Source: Janthinobacterium sp. 1_2014MBL_MicDiv (GTDB lineage: Bacteria > Pseudomonadota > Gammaproteobacteria > Burkholderiales > Burkholderiaceae_D). From it: DNA of 64,000 nucleotides. The translations under genes were made by a program, and so were the position numbers. Where the stretch lies: NCBI RefSeq assembly GCF_001865675.1, contig NZ_CP011319.1, positions 868,001 through 932,000 of the forward strand, read 5' to 3'. Below the pieces are notes generated by a model. The model was not told the origin of the DNA. It saw only the letters and a program-made list of their open reading frames with translations, and made no database searches. The stretch's first letter is position 1, and every line of letters starts with the position of its first letter. Positions 1-8,600 of this stretch are shown in pieces.

Positions 1-2
1 AT

Positions 3-659
3 CCGGGCCAGGGCGTGCATGCGTTCTGCCACTGCCTGCCCGGGCGCTGGCACCAGATGAGCGTGATCCTCAGCGCCGCATCGAGCCTGGCCTGGGTGGC
101 GCAGCTGACGCAGTCGCACGACATCGGCGCCCTGGTGGCGCTGGCCGAAGGCGTCGAGGCGCGCAAGGCGCCGCTGTTCCTGCCTTACCTGAGCGGCGAG
201 CGCACGCCGCACAACGACGCCACGGCGCGCGGCGTGTTCTTCGGCCTGGCCACGGAGCACGGCCGCGCGGAACTGGCCTACAGCGTGATGGAAGGCGTGG
301 CCTTTGCCATGGCCGACGGCAATGCGGCCCTGCGCAGCGCCGGCACGCAGCTGAGCGAGGCTTCGTTCGTCGGCGGCGGCTCGCGCAGCCGCTTCTGGGC
401 CCAGTTGTGTGCAAATGCGTCCGGCCTGAACGTGCTGCGCCACGACCATGGCGCGGCGGGCGGCACCATGGGCGCGGCGCGCCTGGCGCAGATGGCCGTG
501 ACGGGCTTGCCGCCCGCGCAGGTGTGCACGCGCCCGCCCGTGCAGGAGACGGTCGCGCCGCAGGCGTCCGGCGTGCTCGATGAGCGCCTGGCCCGCTACC
601 GGCGCCTGTACCCGCTGCTGCGCGAGGAATTCGCGGCGGCGGCCGCGGCGGCGCGCTAG
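3..659 (+). CDS. xylB: Xylulokinase, C-terminal part (cut by window edge)
   Basis: This is the C-terminal ~218 residues of a FGGY-family sugar kinase; the N-terminus lies before the window. The frame is open from base 3 to the TAG at 657-659. Visible are the FGGY domain II stretch FLPYLSGERTPHNDATARG, a segment typical of xylulokinases, and the ATP-site segment FVGGGSRSRFWAQLCAN followed by GAAGGTMGAARLA. Xylulokinase phosphorylates D-xylulose to xylulose-5-phosphate in the cytoplasm, feeding the pentose phosphate pathway. The assignment as xylulokinase rather than glycerol- or ribulokinase rests on the SGERTPHND signature. The tail ends in an Ala-rich stretch. Its operon partners would lie upstream of the window. 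Confidence 0.85.
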   Translation, partial: PGQGVHAFCHCLPGRWHQMSVILSAASSLAWVAQLTQSHDIGALVALAEGVEARKAPLFLPYLSGERTPHNDATARGVFFGLATEHGRAELAYSVMEGVAFAMADGNAALRSAGTQLSEASFVGGGSRSRFWAQLCANASGLNVLRHDHGAAGGTMGAARLAQMAVTGLPPAQVCTRPPVQETVAPQASGVLDERLARYRRLYPLLREEFAAAAAAAR

Positions 660-697
660 GCGCAACGGTGATCCATGGAATGGTCATCCAGTTAACA

Positions 698-725
698 TTG
701 ACTTGTAATTTGTTGTTTCTATGTT
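698..725 (+). promoter_or_regulatory. Candidate sigma-70 promoter of the chemoreceptor gene
   Basis: TTGACT at 698-703 and TATGTT at 720-725 are separated by 16 bp in the only AT-rich part of the xylB-chemoreceptor gap. No flagellar sigma-28 type promoter was obvious. This is a sequence match only. Confidence 0.35.
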
Positions 726-859
726 GAAAGTGTTTCGCTAGCGCAAGCGCCGCTTGGTTTTTCACGGGGGGCGCGGCATGATTTGCGCATGCGGTGAGAA
801 TTGGATAGTTTTGGCGACTATTTTTGTTGCCATCCTGTTCTTGCCGCCGGGAGAAATAC

Positions 860-2497
860 ATGCAACTCGCGAATCTGAAAATCTCCGTCCGCCTGGGTCT
901 GTTAGGCGCCTTTTTCTTTCTTGCCCTGGTCTTCGTCGGCGTGCGCGGCTGGAGTGCCCTCGACGCTGCCAGCGCACGCGGCAGCGAGGCCATGCAGCGT
1001 TCCGTCGCCCTGACGGAAGCGGTCGACGCGGCGCGCAGCGCCCAGGTCGAATTCAAGATCCAGGTGCAGGAGTGGAAGAACATCCTGCTGCGCGGCGGCG
1101 ATGCGGCCGCCTTCCAGCGCTACCGCGAAGCATTCGTCGCCAGCGGTGCGCAGACGCGCAAGGAGCTGGCCAGCCTGCAAGCCATGATGGCGGCACTCAA
1201 GCTCGATACGGCGCCCGTGGCGCAAGCCATGCAGGCGCACGATGCGCTGGGCGTGAGCTACCTGGCGGCCCTGCAAAAGTATGACGGCGCGCGCGCCGAC
1301 AGCGCGCAGGCCGTCGATGCGCTGGTGAAGGGCATGGACCGCGAACCGACGCGCCAGATCGACGCCATCGTCGCCACTATCGGCAAGCAGTCGCACAGCC
1401 TGATGGCGCAGATGAAGGAAGCGGATGCGGCCGCGCACCGCAGCGCCAGCATCGCCATGCTGGCCACCGTGCTGGTGACCCTGATCATCGGCAGCATCAC
1501 CGTCTGGTGGCTGATCCGCAGCATCACGCGTCCCCTGAGCGCGGCCGTCGGCATCGCCCAGCAAGTGGCGGCCGGCGACTTGCGCGCCGTGGTGGCGGAC
1601 GGCAGCCGCGATGAAATCGGCGACCTGCTGCGGGCTTTGAAGGCGATGAGCGGCAACCTGGCCGCCATCGTCGGGCGCGTGCGCACCGGCACGGACGCCA
1701 TCGCCACGGCCTCGGCCGAAATCGCCAGCGGCAATATGGACTTGTCCTCGCGCACGGAGGAGCAAGCCAGTTCGCTGGAAGAGACGGCCGCCTCGATGAT
1801 CGAACTGACCTCCACCGTGCGGCAGAATAACGACAATGCGGACCAGGCGCGCCAGCTGGCCGGCGGCGCATCCGACGTGGCGCAGCGCGGCGGCGAGGCC
1901 GTGGCGCAGGTGGTGCGCACCATGAGCGATATCAATGCCTCGTCCAAGCGCATCGTCGACATCATCGGCGTCATCGACGGCATCGCCTTCCAGACGAATA
2001 TCCTGGCGCTGAACGCGGCCGTGGAAGCGGCGCGCGCGGGCGAGCAGGGGCGCGGCTTCGCCGTCGTGGCCAGCGAGGTGCGCAACCTGGCGCAGCGCTC
2101 AAGCGATGCGGCGCGCGAGATCAAGGCGCTGATCGGCGAATCCGTGCGCACGGTGGAAGAAGGCAGCGTGCTGGCCGGCCAGGCGGGGCGCACGATGGAG
2201 GAGGTGGTGGGCAGCGTGCAGCGCGTCAACGCCATCATCGGCGAGATCGCCGTGGCCAGCGTCGAGCAGCGCGACGGCATCGAACAGATCAGCATCGCCA
2301 TCAGCCAGATGGATGGCGTGACGCAGCAGAACGCGGCCCTGGTGGAACAGGCCGCGGCCGCGGCGGACGCCTTGCAGCAGCAGGCGGCCAGCCTGGCCGA
2401 CGCCGTCAGCATCTTCAAGCTGCAGCCGGCATCGGGCACGCACGCGCCCATGGCCGGCCCCCGCGTGGCGCAGTCCCGGGTCCTGTCGCTGAGCTGA
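860..2497 (+). CDS. Methyl-accepting chemotaxis protein
   Basis: A transmembrane chemoreceptor of 545 residues. TM1 is at about residues 10-30, followed by a periplasmic four-helix-type ligand domain (about 31-190), TM2 (about 191-212, MLATVLVTLIIGSITVWWLI), a HAMP linker beginning RSITRPLSAAV, and a long coiled-coil signalling domain. The signalling tip is present (IIGVIDGIAFQTNILALNAA, then VEAARAGEQGRGFAVVASEV), so it should couple to CheW/CheA. The ATG at 860 is preferred over one at 824 because GGGAGA (849-854) lies five bases upstream and the protein then starts directly before TM1. There is no C-terminal NWETF-type tether for CheR/CheB. The ligand cannot be told from sequence. Confidence 0.93.
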   Translation: MQLANLKISVRLGLLGAFFFLALVFVGVRGWSALDAASARGSEAMQRSVALTEAVDAARSAQVEFKIQVQEWKNILLRGGDAAAFQRYREAFVASGAQTRKELASLQAMMAALKLDTAPVAQAMQAHDALGVSYLAALQKYDGARADSAQAVDALVKGMDREPTRQIDAIVATIGKQSHSLMAQMKEADAAAHRSASIAMLATVLVTLIIGSITVWWLIRSITRPLSAAVGIAQQVAAGDLRAVVADGSRDEIGDLLRALKAMSGNLAAIVGRVRTGTDAIATASAEIASGNMDLSSRTEEQASSLEETAASMIELTSTVRQNNDNADQARQLAGGASDVAQRGGEAVAQVVRTMSDINASSKRIVDIIGVIDGIAFQTNILALNAAVEAARAGEQGRGFAVVASEVRNLAQRSSDAAREIKALIGESVRTVEEGSVLAGQAGRTMEEVVGSVQRVNAIIGEIAVASVEQRDGIEQISIAISQMDGVTQQNAALVEQAAAAADALQQQAASLADAVSIFKLQPASGTHAPMAGPRVAQSRVLSLS

Positions 2498-2512
2498 GGC
2501 GCGCAGCCGCCG

Positions 2513-2538
2513 CGCCGCTTGACGCCAGTCAAGCGGCG
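2513..2538 (+). terminator. Strong hairpin after the chemoreceptor gene (no U-tract)
   Basis: A perfect 11-bp stem (CGCCGCTTGAC / GTCAAGCGGCG) with a GCCA loop starts 15 bases after the stop codon. The bases after it (tccgatcagg) are not T-rich, so it is either a weak terminator or an mRNA 3'-end stabiliser. Confidence 0.5.
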
Positions 2539-2665
2539 TCCGATCAGGCAAATATTGCGCCGGAATTCTTATACTATTTCCTTTCCGCATGTATCTGCGC
2601 CCGGCCAGACGGCGCGCGTTGCAAAGGAAAGCCATGTCCTCCATCTCCTGCCTGCCGGGTGACGC

Positions 2666-4471
2666 ATGACGACGCTGCTGCTGGCGCTGTGCCTGTGCCT
2701 GGCCGTGGTGCTCAGCGTGTTGCTCGCTTGCCAGTGGCATGCGGCGCGCGCCTGGCGCATGCGTCATGCCACGGGCGTCGTGCTGCAGGCGGCGCAGGCG
2801 CGCACGCTGGCGCTGCTGCATGCGCTGCCGGCGGCCGTCGTCGGCACCGACCATGAGGGCATCGTGGAATACCTGAATCCGCGCGCCAGCGCCATGGGCG
2901 GCAGGCTGCCCGACGACGGCCTGGGAATGCCGGTGACGCAGCTGCTGCCGCTGTTCCATGACGGCACGCCCATCGATGCGGCGCGTCAGGTGCGCGATTG
3001 CGTGGCGCGGCAGGAAGTGCTGGAAGTAGCGCGCGGCGCGGTACTGCTGCGCCATCTGGACGGCAAGCGCATCGACGTGCAATACAGCTGCGCGCCGCTG
3101 GCGAAGGGCGGGGCCGTGCTGCTGCTGCACGATGTGTCGGCGCGCCGACGCGCCGAGCAGCAGCTGGAATTCATCGCCCACCACGACGGCTTGACGGGGC
3201 TGCCGAACCGCCTGCATTTCCAGATCCGCTTCGAGCACGGCATCGCCTATGCGCGCCGCCACCAGGGCTTGCTGGCCGTGCTGTTCGTCGACATCGACCG
3301 CTTCAAATCCATCAATGACAGCCTGGGACACGACGTGGGCGACCAGGTGCTGACGGAATTCGCGCGCCGCGTGCAGCAGTGCGTGCGCAAGGTCGATACG
3401 GTGGCGCGCCAGGGCGGCGATGAATTCATCATCCTGCTGACGGAGCTGCGCACGGCGCAGGATGCCGAGCGGGTGGCCGAGAAAATCGTCGGCGCCATTG
3501 CCGCCCCCTTCGTCATCGGCGAATACAGCCTGGCGGTGGCGGCCAGCGTGGGCGTGGCTCTGTATCCGGACGACGACGACGACGTCAATGCGCTGATCGA
3601 AAAGGCCGACCTGGCCATGTACGCGGCCAAGCGCCACGCGCCCGGCACCTGCCTGCGCTATGCGGCGCGCATGCAGACGCAGTCGTATTCGCGCACCATC
3701 CTCGAGACGGCGCTGCGCCATGCGCTCGAGCGCGACGAATTCGTGCTGTATTACCAGCCCAGGATGAACCTGCGCACGCGCAGCATCACGGGCGTGAAGG
3801 CGCTGCTGCGCTGGAAGCATCCGGAGCTGGGCCTGATGATGCCGCTCGATTTCCTGCACGTGCTCGAGGAAAGCGCGCTGATCCTGCCGGTGGGCGCCTG
3901 GGTGCTGGCCACGGCCGTCGGGCAGGCGCGCAGCTGGATCGCGCAGGGGCAGCCGCTGACGGTGTCAGTGAGCCTGTCGGCGCGGCAGTTCTACCAGCGC
4001 GACATCGCGCGCAATTTCGCCGCCGCGCTGGAGGCGGCCGGCGTGCCCGGTCACTGCATCGAACTGGAAATCGCGGCCGCCATCCTGATCGACCGCAGCC
4101 AGAACTGCGAACTGATACTGCGCCAGTTCCGCCAGCTGGGCATGGCGATTGCCATCAGCGATTTCGGCACGGGCGACGCTTCGCTGAACTACCTGAAGCG
4201 CTTCCCCACGGACGCCGTGAAGATCGAAAAGTGCTTCATCGACGACCTGGGCAAGCCGGGCGGCGACGGCGCCATGGTGCGCGCCATCGTGGCGATGGCG
4301 CGCACGCTGGAATTGCGCACCATCGCCGGCGGCGTGGAGAACGGCGAGCAGCTCGAGCTGCTCGCCGAGATGGGCTGCGACGAGGCGTTCGGCTATTTCC
4401 TGGGCCGCGCCATGGCGCCCGAAGGCATCGAGGCGCTGCTCAAAAGTGGCGAAGCCATTCAGAACTTGTAG
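2666..4471 (+). CDS. PAS-GGDEF-EAL protein with degenerate EAL domain
   Basis: A 601-residue c-di-GMP signalling protein. An N-terminal TM helix (about 4-22) is followed by a PAS-like sensor (about 45-160), a GGDEF domain (about 170-325) and an EAL-fold domain (about 345-595). GGDEF is intact (RQGGDEF, about residue 250) and has an RxxD inhibitory site (RKVD) five residues upstream, so diguanylate cyclase activity is plausible. The EAL half is abnormal. EAL itself is KAL (GVKALLRW), the metal-binding Asn of the VNxSxRQ motif is Ser (VSLSARQ), ELTE is EIAAA, the DDFGTG pair is SDFGTG, KID is KIE and AEGVE is AGGVE. Loss of phosphodiesterase activity is therefore very likely; the domain may act as a regulatory module. 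The 3' end overlaps the convergent TonB receptor gene by 13 bp. Confidence 0.9.
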   Translation: MTTLLLALCLCLAVVLSVLLACQWHAARAWRMRHATGVVLQAAQARTLALLHALPAAVVGTDHEGIVEYLNPRASAMGGRLPDDGLGMPVTQLLPLFHDGTPIDAARQVRDCVARQEVLEVARGAVLLRHLDGKRIDVQYSCAPLAKGGAVLLLHDVSARRRAEQQLEFIAHHDGLTGLPNRLHFQIRFEHGIAYARRHQGLLAVLFVDIDRFKSINDSLGHDVGDQVLTEFARRVQQCVRKVDTVARQGGDEFIILLTELRTAQDAERVAEKIVGAIAAPFVIGEYSLAVAASVGVALYPDDDDDVNALIEKADLAMYAAKRHAPGTCLRYAARMQTQSYSRTILETALRHALERDEFVLYYQPRMNLRTRSITGVKALLRWKHPELGLMMPLDFLHVLEESALILPVGAWVLATAVGQARSWIAQGQPLTVSVSLSARQFYQRDIARNFAAALEAAGVPGHCIELEIAAAILIDRSQNCELILRQFRQLGMAIAISDFGTGDASLNYLKRFPTDAVKIEKCFIDDLGKPGGDGAMVRAIVAMARTLELRTIAGGVENGEQLELLAEMGCDEAFGYFLGRAMAPEGIEALLKSGEAIQNL

Positions 4472-6906
4472 CGCAGCGACAGCATGGCGTTGCGCGGATC
4501 GCCGTAGTAGCCGCCCAGGCCCGTCGAGTAGTATTTCTTGTCGAAGACGTTGTTGACGTTCAGGGTCGCCAGCAGCTGCGGCGTGACCTGGTATTGCGCC
4601 ATCAGTCCCGCCACCGCATACGCTTTCTGCGTGAAACGTTCGCCATGCGGCCCGCGGTCGTCCATGTAGATATCGCTTTGCCAGTTCACGCCGCCGCCCA
4701 GCACCAGGCCAGGCAGGCCCTGCGCCAGGCGCCAGGTGGTCCACAGCTTGGCCATGTTCTGCGGCTGGTTGGTCTGGATGCGCTCGCCGGAGGCATTGCG
4801 GATGCGGCTATAGGCATAGCTGGCCGTCAGCTGCCAGTCGGGGCGCAGCTGGCCCGATACTTCCGCCTCGAAGCCGCGCGTGGTGGCGCCTTTCACCGTG
4901 TGATAGGCGTAGGAGCCGCCGCCCGTGCCGATGATCCAGACATTGCCCGGATCGGCTTCGGCCAGGTTTTCCTGGCGCAGCTGGAACAGGGCCGCGCTGG
5001 TGGTGAGTTTGCCGCCGAAGAATTCGCCCTTGGCACCCACTTCGTAGTTCTTGCCCTCGAGCGGCGCCAGGAAGCGGCTGTTGACGTCGCGCTGGCTTTG
5101 CGGCGTGAAGATGCTGGTGTAGCTGGCGTAGGCCGACCAGTGCTGGCCCAGGTCGTAGACGAGGCCCGCATACGGCGTGATCTTGCCGTTTTCGCGCATG
5201 GCGTCGTACAGGTCCGTGTCGTTGAAATAATCGCTGCGGATGTCGCGCTTCCAGTATGACAGGCGCGCGCCGAGGATCACCGACAGCGCATCCGTCGGGC
5301 GCAGGCGCAGGGTCGAATACACGCCGCTTTCCCGTTCCTTGTCGTACGAGCTGCCCAGGCGCGTGCCGCTGTAGTCGGGCACCGGCATGGCGCCATTCCA
5401 GTGATGGATATCCGGCACCGTGTAGGTGTAGCCGTCCAGACGCCAGCCCGGATAGATGGGGCCATTCGTCTTGAGTTCAGAGGCGCTCACGCCCAGCACC
5501 AGTTCATGCTTGCGGCCGAAAGCCTGGAACGGGCCGCTGACATAGGCGTCGAGCGAGGTTTGCTGCGGCTTGCTGTGCCAGTTGGCCAGCCACAATCCCA
5601 TGCCGCCGCCCGTCACGCGGTCCGGGTAGCCATTGCCGGAAAAGCCCTGCAGGGCGTCGTACCGGTTGCTGCTGCGGCTGACGGCCATCTTGGCGATCCA
5701 GTCGTTGTCGAAATAATGCTCGAGCGTGGCGAACAGCATGCTCTGCTCGCGGTCATACGTGCTCCAGGCGGCCGTGCCGTTCATGGCGCGGGGAAAATGG
5801 GTCTGCGTGCCGTCGCTGTAGAAGATGGGGAAGTCGCGTCCCGCGCCTTTCAGCTTTTCCTTCTGGTAGTTGATGCCGGCGCTGAGCACCGTCGATGGCG
5901 TCAGGTCCGCTTCGACGATGGCGTACAGCACGTCCTTTTTCTGCCGGTAGCGGTCGATGAACGAGCGCTGCTCTTCGTGCGCGGCGACGATGCGCGCGCG
6001 CACCTTGCCGTCGGCCGTCAATGGCGTCGAGACATCGCCCTCGATGCGGTAGCGGTCCCACGAGCCCAGCTGCGCGCCGGCCGTGGCGGCAAAGCTGCGG
6101 CCCGGGCGCTTGCGCACCAGGTTGACGGCCGCCGACGGGCTGCCCGTGCCGCTGATCAGGCCCGTGGCGCCGCGGATGATCTCGACGCGGTCGTAGATGG
6201 CCATGTCGTAGGTGCGCGCTTCCAGGTTCTTGCTGGTCGGGATGCCGTCGAACATGTACGAGGTCACTTCGAAGCCGCGTGAAAACACCTGGTCGTATTC
6301 GCGCGTGCTCGAGGAATGGTCGACCGTGATGCCGGGCGCCTGCACCAGTACGTCCTGCAGGGTATGCAGGCCCTGGTCTTCGATCTGCTGGCGCGTGATG
6401 ACGCTGACGGCTTGCGGCGTTTCGCGCAGCGACAGGTTCAGGCGCGTGGCGCTGGTCAGGCCCGCGTAGCCGCGCTTGCCTTCCGTGGTGCCGTCGCGCA
6501 GGGCGCTGGAACTGACGGCCACTTCATCCAAGGTGGCGGCGATCGGCGCGCCGGTGGACGCGCTGCCCGCCTTGCGCAGCACGTAGCTGCGTTCGCCGCT
6601 GGGCAGCGCTTCCAGGCCCGTGCCGGCCAGCAGGCGGGCCAGCGCCTGCGGCACCGTGTAGCTGCCGCTCAGGCCCGGCGTGCGCAAGCCTTGCAGCAGT
6701 TCGGCCGCCGCGCCCACGCTCACTTTCGCCTCGATGGCAAAGCTGGCGATGGCGGCCGACAGCGCGCCGGGCGGCACGCTGAAACTGACCTGGGTGGCCG
6801 CTGGCGCGGCGGCATCGGCCGCCATGGCCGGCGCCTGGGCCAGCGACAGCAGGAACAGGGCGCCGCCGACGGCGCGCGCGAGGGGAGTCAAACGAGCTTG
6901 GTGCAT
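4459..6906 (-). CDS. TonB-dependent siderophore receptor with STN signalling domain (receptor 1)
   Basis: An 815-residue outer-membrane receptor. A signal peptide (about 1-29, ending AMAAD) is followed by a secretin/TonB N-terminal (STN) domain (about 38-115), a TonB-box-like stretch (ATLDEVAVSS), the plug (about 140-270, with RQQIEDQGLHTLQDVLVQAPG) and a 22-strand barrel ending in the C-terminal Phe signature LSLRYKF. Plug and barrel resemble ferric-siderophore receptors of the FpvA/FecA type. STN domains talk to an inner-membrane FecR, and a FecI/FecR pair lies directly upstream (92-bp gap), so autoregulated induction by its own ligand is expected. The start at 6906 is chosen because GGAAAGG precedes it and a signal peptide follows; a longer frame upstream runs through the FecR gene. 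The ligand is unknown. Confidence 0.93.
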   Translation of the reverse strand: MHQARLTPLARAVGGALFLLSLAQAPAMAADAAAPAATQVSFSVPPGALSAAIASFAIEAKVSVGAAAELLQGLRTPGLSGSYTVPQALARLLAGTGLEALPSGERSYVLRKAGSASTGAPIAATLDEVAVSSSALRDGTTEGKRGYAGLTSATRLNLSLRETPQAVSVITRQQIEDQGLHTLQDVLVQAPGITVDHSSSTREYDQVFSRGFEVTSYMFDGIPTSKNLEARTYDMAIYDRVEIIRGATGLISGTGSPSAAVNLVRKRPGRSFAATAGAQLGSWDRYRIEGDVSTPLTADGKVRARIVAAHEEQRSFIDRYRQKKDVLYAIVEADLTPSTVLSAGINYQKEKLKGAGRDFPIFYSDGTQTHFPRAMNGTAAWSTYDREQSMLFATLEHYFDNDWIAKMAVSRSSNRYDALQGFSGNGYPDRVTGGGMGLWLANWHSKPQQTSLDAYVSGPFQAFGRKHELVLGVSASELKTNGPIYPGWRLDGYTYTVPDIHHWNGAMPVPDYSGTRLGSSYDKERESGVYSTLRLRPTDALSVILGARLSYWKRDIRSDYFNDTDLYDAMRENGKITPYAGLVYDLGQHWSAYASYTSIFTPQSQRDVNSRFLAPLEGKNYEVGAKGEFFGGKLTTSAALFQLRQENLAEADPGNVWIIGTGGGSYAYHTVKGATTRGFEAEVSGQLRPDWQLTASYAYSRIRNASGERIQTNQPQNMAKLWTTWRLAQGLPGLVLGGGVNWQSDIYMDDRGPHGERFTQKAYAVAGLMAQYQVTPQLLATLNVNNVFDKKYYSTGLGGYYGDPRNAMLSLRYKF

Positions 6907-6926
6907 GGTATTGCCTTTCCGGTGGA

Positions 6927-6951
6927 ATGTCGTTGCAAGATGTCGTTGCAA
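6927..6951. repeat. Tandem 12-bp direct repeat upstream of receptor 1
   Basis: ATGTCGTTGCAA occurs at 6927-6938 and again at 6940-6951, a period of 13 bp with one spacer base. It lies between the FecR stop and the receptor start, where a FecI-type promoter would be expected. The repeat is seen directly; a role in receptor regulation is inferred. Confidence 0.6.
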
Positions 6952-6998
6952 TACCCACAGGACAGGCCGGGGCGAAAAAAGGGGCCAGCTTTTCGCGA

Positions 6999-7952
6999 TT
7001 ATTTTTTGCGGGCCGCGATGGTGACCCAGTACGGCGTGCGGTACAGCACGTCGACGGGCAGGATGCGCGTGAGGCTCTCCAGCACGGCGTCGGTGTCGTC
7101 GAGCTGGAAGGCGCCCGACAGGCGCAGGCCCGCCGCCTGCGGCTCCACGCGCAGCAGGCCGGGACGGTAGCGTGATAATTCGGCAGCGAAGGCATCGAGG
7201 CGCATGTCCTGTGCCGCCAGCATGCCGCGCGCCCACGCGTCGGCCTGCAGCGGCGCGGGCGCAGGCAGGCTGGCGTGGCTGGCGTCGAAACGGCTTTGCT
7301 GGCCCGCCATGACCGTGCGCACGGTGGCAGAGGGCGCGCGCGGGGTGATTTCCACCGCATGTTCGAGCACCGTCACGCGGCTGCCGTCGTCATCGACGCG
7401 CACGGTGAAGCGCGTGCCCAGCGCGCGGATGCTGCCATGGCGGGTGGCGACGATGAAAGGGCGGCTGCCCGCGTGGTCGGGGCGCGTCTGCACCAGCAGT
7501 TCGCCGCGGCGCAGGGTCAGCAGGCGTTCGTCGGCGCCATACGCCACATCGACGGCGCTGTCCGTATTGAGCACCAGCGTGCCGCCATCGGGCAAGGACA
7601 GCTCGCGCCGTTCGCCCACGCCGCTGCGGTAATCGGCCAGCAGTTCGTGGCGCACCAGCAGCCAGGCGGCCGGCGCCGCCATCAGCGCCAGCAGCACCTG
7701 CATGGCGACGCGGCGCCGCGGCCGGCGCAGCAGGGGCGCGGCCAGGTCCGGCGGCAGCAGGCCGGCCGTCTGGCTCACCTGCTGTACCCTGTTCCAGGCG
7801 CGCGCATGTTCCGGGTCGCGCGCGCGCCATTGGGCTGATGCCGCCAGGTCGTCCGATGTGGCCTGGCCCGATTGCTCGAGCAAATACCATTCGACGGCCT
7901 GGCGCGCCACCTTGCGCGACAGCGGGGGACATGGTGGAGCGACGCTGTTCAT
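6999..7952 (-). CDS. FecR-type anti-sigma/signal transducer (pair 1)
   Basis: A 317-residue inner-membrane regulator. The cytoplasmic N-terminus contains the DUF4880 motif (RQAVEWYLLEQSGQ then ARDPEHARAWNRVQ, about 15-60). One TM helix (about 85-102, LLALMAAPAAWLLV) leads to a periplasmic FecR domain starting GVGERRELSLPDGGTLVLNTDS, and then a C-terminal STN-binding domain. It should hold sigma factor FecI in check and release it when receptor 1 signals. Its ATG at 7952 overlaps the FecI stop in an ATGA, so the two are translationally coupled. A longer in-frame extension to 8216 runs over fecI and is not used. Confidence 0.9.
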   Translation of the reverse strand: MNSVAPPCPPLSRKVARQAVEWYLLEQSGQATSDDLAASAQWRARDPEHARAWNRVQQVSQTAGLLPPDLAAPLLRRPRRRVAMQVLLALMAAPAAWLLVRHELLADYRSGVGERRELSLPDGGTLVLNTDSAVDVAYGADERLLTLRRGELLVQTRPDHAGSRPFIVATRHGSIRALGTRFTVRVDDDGSRVTVLEHAVEITPRAPSATVRTVMAGQQSRFDASHASLPAPAPLQADAWARGMLAAQDMRLDAFAAELSRYRPGLLRVEPQAAGLRLSGAFQLDDTDAVLESLTRILPVDVLYRTPYWVTIAARKK

Positions 7953-8491
7953 GCCAGCAAGTCCGGCGCCAGCAGCACGCATTCGGTCAGCGCCTCGGCC
8001 ATGTAGCGCTTCACGGAGCGCTCGCCGATGCCCAGCTGCGTGGCGATTTCCGCATACGCATGGCCTTCGATCTGCGCCATGATGAAGACGGCGCGCACCT
8101 TCGGTTTCAGGCCGTCGAGCATGGCGTCGACCGCTTGCAGCGCCTGCAGGATTGCCGCGCGCTGTTCGGTCGATGGCACATGGTGTTCGGGCAGGGCCGC
8201 GAGCGCGTCCAGCCACGCGCGTTCCAGCGACTGGCGGCGCAAGTGGTTGATCAGCAGGTGTTTGGCGACAGTGGCCAGGTAAGCCTTCGGCGCGCGCAGG
8301 GCCGGCGTTTGCGGCTGCGATGGCGCGCCGGCCAGCAGGCGCGCAAAGGTATCGTGCATCAGGTCGGCGGCCTCGGCAGCATTGCCCAGGCGCCGCTGCA
8401 GCCAGTGCGCCAGCCAGCCGTGGTGCGCGCGGTAGTGGCTTTCCAGCTGCGTCGGCAGCAGGGGAGTGGGCGCGAACGGACTGCCTGGCAT
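7949..8491 (-). CDS. ECF sigma factor, FecI family (pair 1)
   Basis: A 180-residue extracytoplasmic-function sigma factor with sigma-70 region 2 (HHGWLAHWLQRRLGNAAEAADLMHDTFARLL) and region 4 (GLKPKVRAVFIMAQIEGHAYAEIATQLGIGERSVKRYM). FecI-type factors direct transcription of the neighbouring TonB receptor gene. I place the start at 8491 (MPGSPFAP). An in-frame ATG further upstream would start the protein inside the Fur box, which seems unlikely. No good ribosome-binding site is visible at either. A Fur box lies 24 bp upstream, so the FecIR pair should be made only under iron limitation. Confidence 0.9.
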   Translation of the reverse strand: MPGSPFAPTPLLPTQLESHYRAHHGWLAHWLQRRLGNAAEAADLMHDTFARLLAGAPSQPQTPALRAPKAYLATVAKHLLINHLRRQSLERAWLDALAALPEHHVPSTEQRAAILQALQAVDAMLDGLKPKVRAVFIMAQIEGHAYAEIATQLGIGERSVKRYMAEALTECVLLAPDLLA

Positions 8492-8514
8492 GGTGGAGAG
8501 AACCTTAATGCAAA

Positions 8515-8529
8515 TAAGAATTATTCTCA
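8515..8529 (-). promoter_or_regulatory. Fur box before fecI/fecR pair 1
   Basis: The minus strand reads TGAGAATAATTCTTA, matching the 7-1-7 Fur consensus TGATAATnATTATCA with near-perfect dyad symmetry. It sits just upstream of the FecI start, the expected place for iron-dependent repression. Confidence 0.85.
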
Positions 8530-8567
8530 TTTTAGCTCGGTGGGCGTGCCGGCGCAATGCGCTGTTG

Positions 8568-8592
8568 CTGTGCCGCCACGCGGGCGGCACAG
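8568..8592 (-). terminator. Hairpin downstream of the DUF3325 gene
   Basis: A perfect 10-bp stem (CTGTGCCGCC / GGCGGCACAG, 5-base loop) begins nine bases after the DUF3325 stop on the minus strand. No T-run follows. It probably marks the end of the receptor-2 operon before the next promoter. Confidence 0.5.
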
Positions 8593-8600
8593 GACTAGCG

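Noticed and set aside
8517..8548. Longer fecI 1 start giving MRIILICIKVLS
   Set aside because: It lies in the Fur box; the same peptide arises from the second fecI operator by chance of palindrome sequence.
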